Assembly: GCA_963693085.1 (NCBI GenBank)
Contig: OY856409.1
Span: 295,530,058 to 295,594,057 of the forward strand
Source of the DNA: Alisma plantago-aquatica
Lineage: Eukaryota; Streptophyta; Magnoliopsida; Alismatales; Alismataceae
DNA: 64,000 nucleotides
Direction: 5' to 3'
The notes under the pieces are model-generated. The model saw nothing but the letters and a program-made list of their open reading frames with translations, made no database searches and was not told the DNA's origin. The position numbers and the translations under genes were made by a program. Shown here piece by piece: positions 9,243-20,778 of the stretch (the first letter of the stretch is position 1; every line of letters begins with the position of its first letter).

Positions 9243-12200
9243 TGTTGTAAAGAAGGATAAATGACCATTTACTAAAATTTGAAGAATAAAACATCTATTC
9301 CAAACATACTCAAATGGCATGCTAGAATAGGTGTAAAATTTTCAAATTTAATTAATGGAATTCAAAACAACCGAAGTGTAGCAGTGGAATATAAAACAAT
9401 GACTATATTCAATTTCACAAGTGTACATCTTTTCACCCATAAAGGTATACATGAAAATAGCACAAAGGGATCTAAGATAGAGGGAAACTAAACTATATTG
9501 ATGTGTCTTCAAACAACATCTTCATGAGTTAGGTCCATGATGGAATCCATGTATTTCTTGTCCTAAAGCTAGGATGGATCTCCATTTCCTATTGCACACT
9601 CTGATCCTAGACCTGGATGGTTGGGGTCATCCAGCAAGAGGAGAAACAAAGTATGTGCCAAATGGGGAACAAGGACAAGATATAAATAACAAAAGTAAAT
9701 AAGAGGTAATGATTCAACTATGATAAAGAGAGTCAAGAGTATGATACATGTAACAATTAATAATTCTGCCATGACAAATAATAATAAAGTTGCATGAATG
9801 GTAAAATTATGTCTACATTAACTAAAGTAGGGTTGAGGCACCCACCTAACCTCAACCAATAGGTGAGGGAAAGTAACACATTACGAAACACCTAAAATAT
9901 ATATAAAAGGGGGGAGAGTAATCATATTCCCTTGGGAGAAATAACACATGCCCAACTATGGGTGGTTGTACATAAGTACACTACATTAGCTATATATTAA
10001 ATAATTCATCATGTTAGGAAAAGAATCATAAGGTAGATTAAATAAGTGACCCAAGAGTATATATGTGAATAAATTCCAAAGAGCAATAATGACATTTTCA
10101 GGTTAAGTCTATGCCTCATTGGGAATAGTAGGGTTGGATGATAAAATGTCCAACTTAGGGTTTGGAAATGCACATACACACATACAAGGAGTGAGATGCA
10201 CATAAGCACATACCTTGATGTAGAGTCCTAGTAATCACTTTCACCAACTAAGTTTATTCCAAGACCACTTTAACCAATTACAAATTATATCACATGTATT
10301 AGGGTTTTATAAAACATAAAGGGCAAGAAACCCAAAATTTAGACCTTCTTCGAAAACCTTCGATTTTGGACTCAAAACCTAGACCAATCAATCAATTAGA
10401 TTTTCCTGATTAAAGAAAACATATTTATTTATTAAGTTTGGAGTTAAAATGAATTCATTACCAATTTTAGGGATTTTATATAAATAAACTAGAAACATTG
10501 GAACAACATGGCAAAACATAACTTGAAAACTATAAAATCATATTCTACTTGAAAAATCCTTTCCAATGTCTATTTATTTATATTTTTATGAGGTCATATG
10601 CAAAAGTTATGAATTTTGCATTGTGGTCCAATCATAAATTAGGAAACTATATGCATGACATAGATTAAATCTTGATTAAAGCTGATGTAAATAAGATGCA
10701 AAACATCAAAAAGGACCATCGTGCGTGTGACACATAAATCACAGACGCGGAGGCAAAATGTCTTTAAACTCATTCATATTCCCCGTCACAGGAAAACAAA
10801 ATGAAGGTTGAAATACCTATAATGCCCTTGTCAGATTAATCATCCAATTAAATGGAAAAGTACGCCTCAGTCATCGTATGACCGAGCTTCTTATACTCAC
10901 ATCCATGGTGAGAGTTCAGCAGGGCTCTGAGTCTTAAAATCTCAAACCAAGGGAAAGGTACACGATTTCTTGATGATGATGCTTCATCTAAATTTGCCAA
11001 GGCTCGAAGGTCTCAGTGGGCCTCTTCTTGCCTGATCTGGTGGTCAGGAGCTCAAGAAGGCTCCATTGTAGGGGATGAGCAGGGGAAAGCTTGAAATCTT
11101 GAGCCCAACATTGTGTATCATTGAATCTACCAGCCAAGACTCAGAGAAACATTCAGCCGTGAAGGGCAAAGATGATGGTGAGTTCCCACATTAGAGGAGT
11201 GTCAAAAGGTGAAGGCTGTGAACCGCCAGTGAGGACACTAGTAGTGGTCTATAGGTTTAGGCGACTCAGACAAGTACAAAGTAAACTAAGAAAGGAAAAG
11301 CGATGAAGGAGGGTCAAGGATGCTCACCAGATCGCCAATTGATCTGAAGGAGGATGCGAGTCTATGAGCAGCATTGCTGACTGGAGATGGAAGGAGGAGT
11401 AGGCCTAGGAGCCTAGGGCTAGAGAAGGTGAAATTAAATGAGGAGTAGAAGGTGAGGTTCGGAGGACGTTCCTATCCCTTTGAATAGGAAGGAGGAACTA
11501 TGTGGATGAATTTGCATGTTCAAGGTGGAGAGGGGAGTCGATGCCCTAATGGGTGTTTCATCAATAGACTGTGAGAGGTGATGAGTGATTACTCAACTGG
11601 TGCAGGAAGGGATGAATAATTCAATGTCAGTGGAATCTCACAAAATGGTGTAGAAAATGGAGAGAGGGAGATCGATGAAGGCATAGTTGTGAAACTGATT
11701 CCAGGATAATGTAACCGCCAAGGTAGGTGACGACTGCATATCTGTTGGATCTTGATGACCTTAAAGGCTCACTGTTGGATCAAGTGCATAGAGAGGACAT
11801 AAATTAAATCAAGTAACACGTGACCAACAAATAACATTGGTCAAACTATAATCAAATTTGTTTAATTCCTTTGGGGGTTCAAACATTGACCAAATGACTT
11901 CAAATTTGGACCATTGACTAAATTTACAGTCTAGAATATTACTAAATGCTTAGATCTAAGTTTTACACAAGTTTTGGCCCCTAACCACTATATTGTCCAT
12001 TAATATATATTAATGCATTAAAAAGCGAGTTAACTTGAAAAGGCTTTTCTTAACAAATCCTTGAGTAGAAATTCAAGATATACATTAATAGCTTATCCAA
12101 CATCCATAAAACACCTCTTTAACTCTGTTTATGCTTTATTTCCATCTAGGAGGAGAGACAAAGGAAAAGAGGTTCATTACTCTCATTAACTAACTCAATA

Positions 12201-12544
12201 CCACATTATCTCTCATTCCTTGTCCTAAAAGGTCATAGAAAACTCTAAACCAATATAATCTAATCATTATCTCACTTTGTTGGTCATTTTTCACTTTAGA
12301 CTCTAATTAAAATACTAATTGAGGTATTTGTACACAAGCCCATTAATTGGCATAAATATGATTATTGGCATAAATATGAATCAAATATTCTCCAAACCAC
12401 TAATAATTCCACAATTTCAACATTAAGGACAAAAGGATAGGAAAGATAGGAAAATTTAGAAAAAAGGCCAAAAAGGATATAAAGGAAAGGAAAAGCTTGG
12501 AAATGGTTTAAAATGAAAATATTCCCAAGTTTTGGTATGTTACA
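9243..12544 (-). repeat. Minus-strand gypsy-type LTR, about 3.3 kb
   Basis: On the minus strand it starts TGTAACATACC at 12544 and ends TACAACA at 9243, directly before a primer site. Its end resembles the LTR end at 24780-24843, with TATTCTTCAA and TTTAGTAA shared. It is thus a diverged relative of the LTRs of the 17232-29068 element. No coding region is visible; AT-rich blocks and short frames fill it. I found no partner LTR in the window, so the element is truncated on its 3' side. Confidence 0.75.
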
Positions 12545-14528
12545 ACTTGAGTGCAACCTAGATAGTGGGATCAGGTCAGAGATCACTGGTGCGGTTGTGC
12601 CCCCGAACTTATCTCTGATTTTGATCCCCATTGCTAGTTTGGTTCCCCTTTAGTATCCACATAGCCTTAGATCTACCCACCGACGAGTGAGGTGAGGGTT
12701 CTCAAGAAGGGATATCTTTAGGGAGGATATAATGGGGAGGTCCAACAATTCCTTTGGGCATTGGTGATGTCACATCGGTCTTTAGATATGGCAAGGTCCA
12801 TCTCAAGGATAGGTCAACTGAGGTCATTTAATTTGATTGCCTAGAGAGTGGTGGCGGATATACTACAAAAGTTCCCCATGAAAAAAGTGGATCTGGAGGT
12901 CTTGCTTCGGAGTGTGATGCCGCTCGTGAAAGTTGAAGCGGTCTATATAGTAAAAAAGCTCTCGAATGATTTGTTCCAACAATCTGGATGTGGAGATCTC
13001 ACAGAGGGATCATTAATGCCTCCGACATTATCTCAGGAAGAGGATGACTTCAGGGACCTATCACACATGCATATGGGGGAACAAAACCCATCCATAGACA
13101 CAACCAAGATCCCCACTTTGACCCTCGGTGTTCGACATTCCTAAGGATGCATGTTATTGTTTTCTAGAAAGAGGCCATTAGTAGTTGAAATGTCACAATC
13201 AGTGGTTCTGCTACAAGTTTCTAGGTACAAATCATCTATCTAGACATTGTTGATGCCCTCTATCCTAGTGTCCCCCACTGAGGTCTGAGGAATTTCCCCT
13301 CTTCTGTCAGTTTGTCTTTGGCCCATGATGCTAGTGGGTGCCCATGTTTTGTGTAATGTACATTCTTGTCAGGTCAAGCTTCCTATGAGAGTGAAGGTAC
13401 ATGAAGATGCCAATAGTCTATTAAAGACTGCTATCTAGGTTACTTGGGGGTGGTTTCTCCTTGGGTTGAGATGCTGAGGATTTTGAGGTACCTTTATCCC
13501 ATGACGATTGTGGAGGTCCCTTTAGCCCACGACGATTGAGCTGGAGAGGCTAGTGCAGAAGAAGGCATTGGTGTTCTTCATCTCTCAAGTCGAGGAGGGC
13601 CTTATGAGAGAGGGGCCACCCTCAAAGATATTTAGTGGAGCGTTTGAGGTCTTGGAGGTAGATCTAGTAGAAAGAGGTAGTGATGCAGTGTCCTCTTGGA
13701 TATAGCTTGGTGGAATCCCTTTCTCATGTAGGTATGAGGGATCAATCAAGGATATGGTGAATGGGTTTGAGGCAGATCTAATTTTCTTGTGGTGGAAGAG
13801 GGGTCCGTCAGATTCTTCTAGTTTGTTGGTTCTATTGGAGGTCTACCCAGGTGACATGTTGGGGGCCATCAAGCTTTCCTATAGGTGGAAGAGGCACTTG
13901 ATTCAAGTTGACAAAGTTTTCAATCACAATCCCACTGGAGAGCATGGCAATCTAGTGCTTACATCTAAGGGAGAGATCTTGCTATCCCTGTTATGTATGT
14001 TTCCATGGAGAAGGTGTCAGAGGATTGCAGAGGGATCAAAGGTGGGAGTACCTATTGATTTGGTTGTTCCGATGTCGCAACATATAGGGAGAAGAAAAGT
14101 GGGGAGAGAGGTAGCAATGGGTTTTAGCCACCTGAAAAATGCCCAGGTGTCAAGAGTAATGACTTATATCAGAGGTATCACCCAAGATCGCCAAACTGTC
14201 GAGTGATCAAGATGGCGAGCATAGGATGTTTCCCAGGCAAAGGCTGAATGATTTTATGCCTAGATACTAGAGTGGTTTTGTAGCATAAGTGATTTTAAGA
14301 TATTCAAGCAGGCACAATAGGAGATTTAGAGGGGAGAATTCTAGTTCCAGATAAGACGACACACTCAAATTCTCGTCATGCAGGCCACAATGATTGGAAG
14401 ACTAGTAGCTAATGGATGATGATAGATACAAGGGAAGGGAGTAGGAAGATGTTGTGTTTGATCATGAATCTAGGGATCTTCTTTAGGGGAAGAGGCATAG
14501 AATATGAGGGTAGAATGGTGATGTTCAA
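12545..14528 (+). pseudogene. Upstream region and probable ORF1 remnants of an L1-type LINE
   Basis: This stretch precedes clear L1 endonuclease sequence on the same strand. It contains open frames at 12848-13144 and 13754-14206 that I cannot assign firmly to a family. Plant L1 elements carry an ORF1 RNA-binding protein upstream of ORF2, so position alone suggests ORF1 and spacer. Many stops and frame changes show long decay. The left edge abuts the LTR end at 12544, so the LINE's true 5' end may be missing. Confidence 0.4.
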
Positions 14529-14791
14529 ATGAGAGTCATGGGGGATGTATGGTTCTTTGCATACACGAGGCTGAAACCAGTGGTCATGGAGCTCCATGAA
14601 CAACATGTGATGGTAGTTATTGAAGATTATAATGGTGGATGTTTTTTTGTTACGTCAGTGTATTCCAAGTGCATTTCTTGGGATAAGGAGGCAATGTGGG
14701 AATCCCTTGGAGGTTTATAGAGGCATTTGGAGGAAAACCCCTAGATCTTACATGTGAAATATATTATTAGCGGGACACAAGAGAAATAGGG
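14529..14791 (+). pseudogene. L1 LINE ORF2, middle of the endonuclease domain (first part)
   Basis: The frame from 14529 reads GDVWFFAYTRLKPVV, then FFVTSVYSKC and AMWESLGGL. This fits the plant L1 endonuclease/exonuclease/phosphatase core around the beta strands before the GDFN motif. After a stop, the frame continues through decayed sequence to QEK and then a stop at 14787. Here the LTR at 14792 interrupts. Downstream coding resumes at 30604 in the expected place (GINPLDSRGMGDF). Stops inside include a probable Trp-to-stop before the degenerate GDFN. Confidence 0.7.
14787..14791. repeat. Left duplication of the gypsy LTR insertion
   Basis: TAGGG before the LTR matches TGGGG at 30604-30608 with one mismatch. 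Removing the insertion and one copy restores the endonuclease frame, which supports this placement. Confidence 0.6.
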
Positions 14792-14960
14792 TGTAAGACC
14801 CCTGACCTGTGTTTTGGGATAACCCTATTTGCTTTGGCTTGATGATGTTATTATAACCTTTGTCTAATCCTTTGGTATGATCTTAGAGCTTGTGAAGAGC
14901 TTAAGTCTCCAGTTTGAGCTTGTTTGGATGATGTTTGTGCTTGATGTGCTTGTTTTGGTG

Positions 14961-15004
14961 CAAATTGCAATTTACCCAAGTTGAGGAGTTATCTTGCAAT
15001 TTGC
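14961..15004 (+). other. Conserved LTR motif: CAATTTACCCAAGTTGAG then ATCTTGCAATTTG
   Basis: About 170 bases into the LTR. The same arrangement recurs at 37421-37457, 49491-49525 and 59584-59620 in otherwise diverged gypsy LTRs. The two halves can pair in part (GCAATT-type ends). The role is unknown; a conserved U3 regulatory site is possible. Confidence 0.6.
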
Positions 15005-17226
15005 AACCTCTAGAGTTTTCATTCTCTCTCTTGGATTCATGATAGATGTTTTGGTGCTTTGGGGTGCCTTTTTTTATCTTTGTTTGAGTGGTGTAATCAC
15101 CTTGGGTGATTAGGGTTTTCTAGGGTTTGTCTACCTTGTGTGCTGTCTCGACCTTGGTCGCAACCTAGGGCTTAATGGGTGGGTTCGCGGTCGAGACACC
15201 TACCCTAGATGCAGTTTTCACAACCTAGGTGGTTTTGGATGATCATTAGTCAAGATAGTTGCCTTTGTATAGAGTGTCTCAGCCTAGGAGGGGTTTGGTG
15301 ACCTTGTGCCACGACCTTGTTGTGTTTGGTGGTGTTTTGACGACCACAGGTGGTGTTCAATGGTGGGTCACGACTGCGACTATGTTGGTTGTCCTAGGTG
15401 GTCGAGACCCAACATAGAGTGTATCAACATCTCATGCATGTGGGTTTTAAGTATTTTAATGTTAATCTCTTGGGTGGACAAGTGTCTCTATGGATCCCTA
15501 TCTTATTGATGCCTCATATCTTTCCCTACCTCTCTCCTCCTTTGCTATATAAACCATCTTCTCTCTATGCAAGTGATCTTTTTCGGCCATATCCCTTCTC
15601 TTTCCTTGCTTGGTCGTCCTTTAATCTTGGTGGATCAAGGATGTGTTATTCTTGGTTCCTTGAAGGAGGATCAACCTTGCATGTGGTGTTTGTGGTGACC
15701 CTTGATCATCTTCTACCTTGGTAAGTGTTTACCTTTCCTTTATGGTGTTTTCCTTAGATATTCTATGCCATCTTATTTCCTTTTCTTAGACTTAGACCAT
15801 GTTTTTACATGGTGGTCATTCTTGAGATTAAACTCCTCCTCACAAGGGGTCATAGGCCATGTTTTGACAAGGCAACACCCAAATGAGGAGAAGTTTCTTC
15901 TCTCTTTTCCCCCTTCTTTCTTTTGGTTTGGCCTTGATCTTCTTGCTCTGTTTCCTTATGCAATCTTTGACCATGGTGTCTTCTCTTTTTTGAGGTGTTC
16001 TTGTAGTTGAGGGTGGAGAGTTTGGTGGAGCTTTGTCATCCATGGGATCGTGTGTTTGGAGCTTGCAACCCTTGGAGTGACATTCTTTTAGGCGAATTAT
16101 ATAACTCTTAACCTTCTCTATTAATTGCACTTCTTATACATGCATGCTACTGTCTTTTATCTCTAAAATGTTTCCTTAATATGTTGGTAGATGATGTTAG
16201 ACTATAGAACTTGGTTGATGTTGAGATCATTCTTGGTTTGGATGAAACTCGAAACCCTAGTTTTGTACCTAATTTTGGTGATTGTGGTGCAACGATGTTT
16301 CCCCCTATATCTTAACCTTGGTTTTGGTTGCATGCATGATGGTCAATTGTTTTTTGGCATTATATGAAGTTTTGGTTCTATTTTGGTGTGGTTTAAGTTG
16401 GTTCTCTCTCTTGTTTGAGATCCATTTTCATGGTGGTTTCATAATGCAAATGTTAGAGTTTAGTAACCATATTTTTGGGAGATGTTTTCCTCCTTATGGG
16501 TGATGGTGTTACCTACTATTCTATTCTATTTTAGTCATGGTTTGAGGTCAAGCTAGACTTGGTTTTGGTCGGGTTTCTCCCCTTGAGGTTGAAGGTCGCA
16601 ACATGTTTGCTTTTGGTCATTGGAATCCTAGCTTTTATTGTGTCGAGATGTGCTCTCCTTGGTGCATCACGGTCGTGATATCATGATGTTGGTCACAGTC
16701 GTGACATGTTGATAGTTGATGATCATGATCCATGTTGGTGGGTGGTCATGACACATGGTTGATCGAAGGTTGAGACACATGCTTGAGTGCTCAATCAATA
16801 CACATCTATGTATAATGTATAAGTCACATGTAGTGTTGTGTGGATAGTTGTTTGCTTAAACCTTATGATGATTCTGACCCTTAAAGTGTTCCAAGAAATG
16901 GGATGTGCCATACCTAGGGTTTAGTGATGTGATGTATCTATAAAACCCTAATCGGATGAGCATGGAGTCCTAACCCTAATGATGAGCTATGTGATCTATT
17001 TGATTTCTCTCCCTTGAGATAATTGTCTTGCTATAATGCTTTCTCTCTCTTGTTTATAAGCCCTAACCTTGCAGGTGATATGTATGCCATGGCTTGTGTA
17101 TGCTATGGTGGTGATTATATGATACAGTGTGGTGCTTATGTACACTGATCAGGCATAATGTGATGAAACACACACATGGTTTAATGTCATAGGCCCTATG
17201 ACCTGGTGATGGTTGATGCCATGAGA

Positions 17227-17231
17227 GGTGA
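17227..17231. repeat. Left target-site duplication GGTGA
   Basis: Matches 29069-29073. The match extends one base to AGGTGA. It marks the outer ends of the nested non-autonomous element. Confidence 0.75.
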
Positions 17232-18844
17232 TGTAGCATACTAGATCTTAAACCCTACCTTAGAACTTGGACCTTTTAGACTTAACCAAAAAAGTTTGAG
17301 GTTAAAGTAATCTTAATAAGCTAATGCATGAATTTAATCTAATAGGTCACATAACTCATTCATATGGTAATGAGAAGATAAAGAACTTAATTGGATGAAT
17401 ATTTTTGTTAATGGGCCGTTAGTGGGCCATAAGGCATATCTCATAAAAAGAAACCTCAAAAGTGGAAATAAATTCAAATTTGTAATCTACATATCAAAAT
17501 TTGCCTACTTTTCAAATTTCATCTAATTTGAACAACCTTGGAATATTAGGGTAAGTTTAGGAGAGAGAAAGTGTGTAAAAGACACAAGTAATAATTAATA
17601 TTATAAAAGACTTCAAAAGATGGAAATAATGGCAAATCTGTATTCAACTTATCAAAGATAACTTTGTTGGTATGTATGCCCTGAGAGCCAATCATGGGAT
17701 GATTGGTGGGATACATTAAGATTGATTTGATAAACATCAAAGGCAAGCTTCCATTTCTTTCCGATTCAGTCATATGAGATAATGATAGAAAAGATTGAAT
17801 TTCTAGAGAATGACAATACTCAATGACGTATGCTTTCAGGTTAAGGACTTGAATGATGAGATCATACAGATGCCAAGAGTTTGTACATTCTTATTATGTC
17901 CCTAGTCGTATGTCATTATGGAAGGTAGATAGACAACAATGACACACAAGACTAGATTGTGGTGTTGGTTGATGACAAAATCTCATTAGTCATGATATGA
18001 AGATATCAAACCAAACACATAGGTACTTGTTAGAGAACAAGTGTACCAGACAGACCCACCGTGAGTTTGACACATGGAACGATGACATGGTAGTCACAAT
18101 CAGTTCTTAGAGTGATGGTGGTGAGTATGATTCTTTGACCTGAAATCACTACACTCAACACATGTCGTTGGGTACACTTTGACATCATCAAACGCAGTCT
18201 TGAAACATGGGTTGTTATAAAGGTGATGATTGGGTGGCTTTGACACATGGGGCTTTTGAGGGGTGAGTGATAGATATGGGATTTGTCCCTCCTGAGGGAG
18301 TTTGATATCCATGGCTACTTGATGAGTAGGATTGAGATAGGCGTGCGCATGCATGTGTGAATCAATATGTGATATTGATGTCATACCAATCTACTCTGAG
18401 ATCAAGAAAGTGAATGAACGTTGACATGATGATTATTCCATGCCTTGAGTTCATTCGGGATATCAGTGACAAATGAATTATACATTCGTTGTAACACCAT
18501 TCACGGATTGTAGGATTGAAAGTTGTTCTCCAACTTTCAATTTCACTTGGGTAGTACTGATGTGCGACTAGGCACCGCTCTTTTCTTGTGAAGTCATAAG
18601 TGTTATGGACTTTCACTGCTAACGTGAAATGGACCTGTAGGGTCACACACATAGGATTTAATCTGGGAGAGGATTTTATCCACAAATGATGTTTAGATTG
18701 ATTACTAAATGAGTTTAGTAGTTCAATTAAATGCTCAATTAATTGATAGCTCAAAATCATAGAGTTCAAGGTGTTGGACCAGATGATTAAGTGTATCGGA
18801 TTGATTGAAACTGCAATTGACTGATTTTGCATAGTCTGCTGCCC

Positions 18845-19240
18845 CAACCGATCGGCTCATGGGATGAACTGATCGGCTCAGGTTGATGAACCAATCGGCT
18901 CAAGTGGTGAGTCAACCAGCTCATGTATCAATGAGATGATCAGCTCAATTATTGAACCGGTCAATTCGTGGACCAACCGAGATAATTTGGAAAGTCAAAA
19001 GACTATTTTGCAAATACAATTTGTTTTACTTGTACAAATTCGATTTGGACAAGGATTAATATTTGATTAGTTGGAAACAAATATGAAAGTCAATTTGAGT
19101 TGGACCAGGATCACAAACCGATCGGCTCAGAAGTGAACCGATCGGCTCAGGTGCCCCAACCGATCGATTGAGGTGTGAAACGATCGGCTCAACTCCCCAA
19201 CTGACCGTTTCATGCATGAAACGATTGGTTCAGGTGGCGC
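18845..19240 (+). repeat. Cluster of AACCGATCGGCTCA-like motifs
   Basis: About eleven copies or variants of a short motif centred on the palindrome CCGATCGG, in two groups (18845-18970 and 19114-19240). A perfect 16-base palindrome, GTTTCATGCATGAAAC, sits at 19209-19224. The cluster lies upstream of the TATA-like box, in the U3 part. Confidence 0.8.
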
Positions 19241-19332
19241 AGTTGGTTGTTTTTGTGGAAAATCTCAAACCCTTCTACTCCTGCTTTAATCCCGTATTAC
19301 CCGGGGTAGAGAACCCTGTCCCATGACCCTCC

Positions 19333-19344
19333 TATATATATAAG
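19333..19344 (+). promoter_or_regulatory. TATA-like box of the nested copia-type LTR
   Basis: TATATATATAAG follows the motif cluster by about 90 bases and precedes the GC-richer R-U5-like part. Confidence 0.5.
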
Positions 19345-19827
19345 GGTATTGGGGGCTTCTCAAGAACACAACTCAGAACACCAGTTTCTCTACAAAGTTG
19401 TCGTTCTCTCTGGTTGTGGTAACCGAGAGAGACCGAGCAAGTGCTACCCGATAAGGGAGGCACAACAAGGGAAAGACAACTATAGAAAAGCAACTGGTTG
19501 CAGGAGAGTGTGTCGGTGACTAGTATGTCGACAGGAGGGTGTGACTCCTTCCGATTCCTTGTGGGACAAGAAGATCAGAGTTCCAAGTGGTCCGTGTGGA
19601 CTACTACAGAGGCGGGAGACTTCTGCCACTCTGAGGACAGCTTTCAATCCCGACAGTCCCAATGAGACCAGGAGTTGCATAGACACCGTCCAAGACCGGA
19701 GGTGAAGACCGTGCAAGCCGCGAGGTAATTTCACCGAGCAAGCCTCGGGACAAGGTACGCCTCTATAAACCATCCTTCCTATTGTATAGATGTTGACGCT
19801 ATCACAATATACTCCTTTGGAACTGGG

Positions 19828-19890
19828 TTTATTAATTCTAAACTAAATTAGAGTTCTAATCGAATCCGAGTTTATTAATTCTAAACTAAA
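19828..19890. repeat. 43-bp direct repeat private to the left LTR
   Basis: TTTATTAATTCTAAACTAAA occurs at 19828-19847 and 19871-19890. The right LTR lacks both copies at the matching place (about 26280). Confidence 0.8.
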
Positions 19891-20778
19891 CTATATCTAG
19901 ATATTTAGTGTAGTTTATTCGAATAGAACCAGGTTTCTCTTTCTACGCCAATCTCGGTCTGTTATTCGATTCGAATCTAAGGGCAGAGAGCTTTTATCCT
20001 ACCTTAGATCAGACTGTATTTTCTGAGTAACAATGATCATGATCTTGTCTTTGCGATCTCATTTCCCCGTTTCTAGATAAATTTCCAAAATGCTTTCACT
20101 ATTGAATTTGTAATGCTTTCCCGATCTCAACAAGCCCCTATAAAACTTCTCTCTCGCCAAGATCAGAAAATTTCCAAAGAGGCATTGAACCCTCTCCCCA
20201 TATAGAGTTCCTAAAAACCATCTAAACCAACTACCATCATATATAAGTGCCTAGAAACTGCCTCCGTACCTGCAAGAGTCCTTATATACCTCTAATTGGA
20301 ACTAAAATCCTGAATAACACCTTCATTAACCGAGTTCCCCCTTCCAACCTCTATGGCTTCTGGCCACCAACTCCAACTGTGCCCCTTCAATTCAGGGCAT
20401 AAGAAGCTACCCCAAGACTTGTCTAAGGTTCCCCTATGTTCTGTTAGAACTGGGGTTCACCAAGATGCCGCCCCCTCAAACCCACTATGGTGCCACCATC
20501 AACCTTCATCGCAGGAGCTTTCGAGTGACTCTCTGGCCCCAATAAGACCCCCCTGCATCTTCGTCTTGCTATTCCATAGACATCTTTGCTATCACATTGA
20601 ATAATCAGTCGAAATTCTGTTGTTTTCCAATATTCACACTCGCTGTGTAGTTCCGCTGAGTTTAGCATGCTGTGGCATGGATGTTCCCTTCATTGTATGG
20701 TTCTTTGATCTCAAGTGATAGCTCGTTGTGTTCGTCGCCTCATTGCGGTCTCATCTGATGGTTTTGCTAGTTGTGAGG

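Larger units (their letters stand above)
17665..19790 (+). repeat. Copia-type LTR nested in the left LTR
   Basis: It starts TGTTGGTATGTATGCCC and for about 1 kb matches the U3-like segment 6573-7697. Then come a cluster of CCGATCGG-type motifs, a TATA-like box at 19333-19344 and a GC-richer R-U5-like end. No second LTR or gag-pol is present, so it is a solo LTR or fragment. The right edge is uncertain by up to 200 bases, because the host LTR has lost sequence there and no clean duplication is visible. Confidence 0.65.

Noticed and set aside
15306..16130. Overlapping frames of 67-108 codons on both strands
   Set aside because: They lie inside the gypsy solo LTR, overlap one another in several frames and have no recognisable domain.
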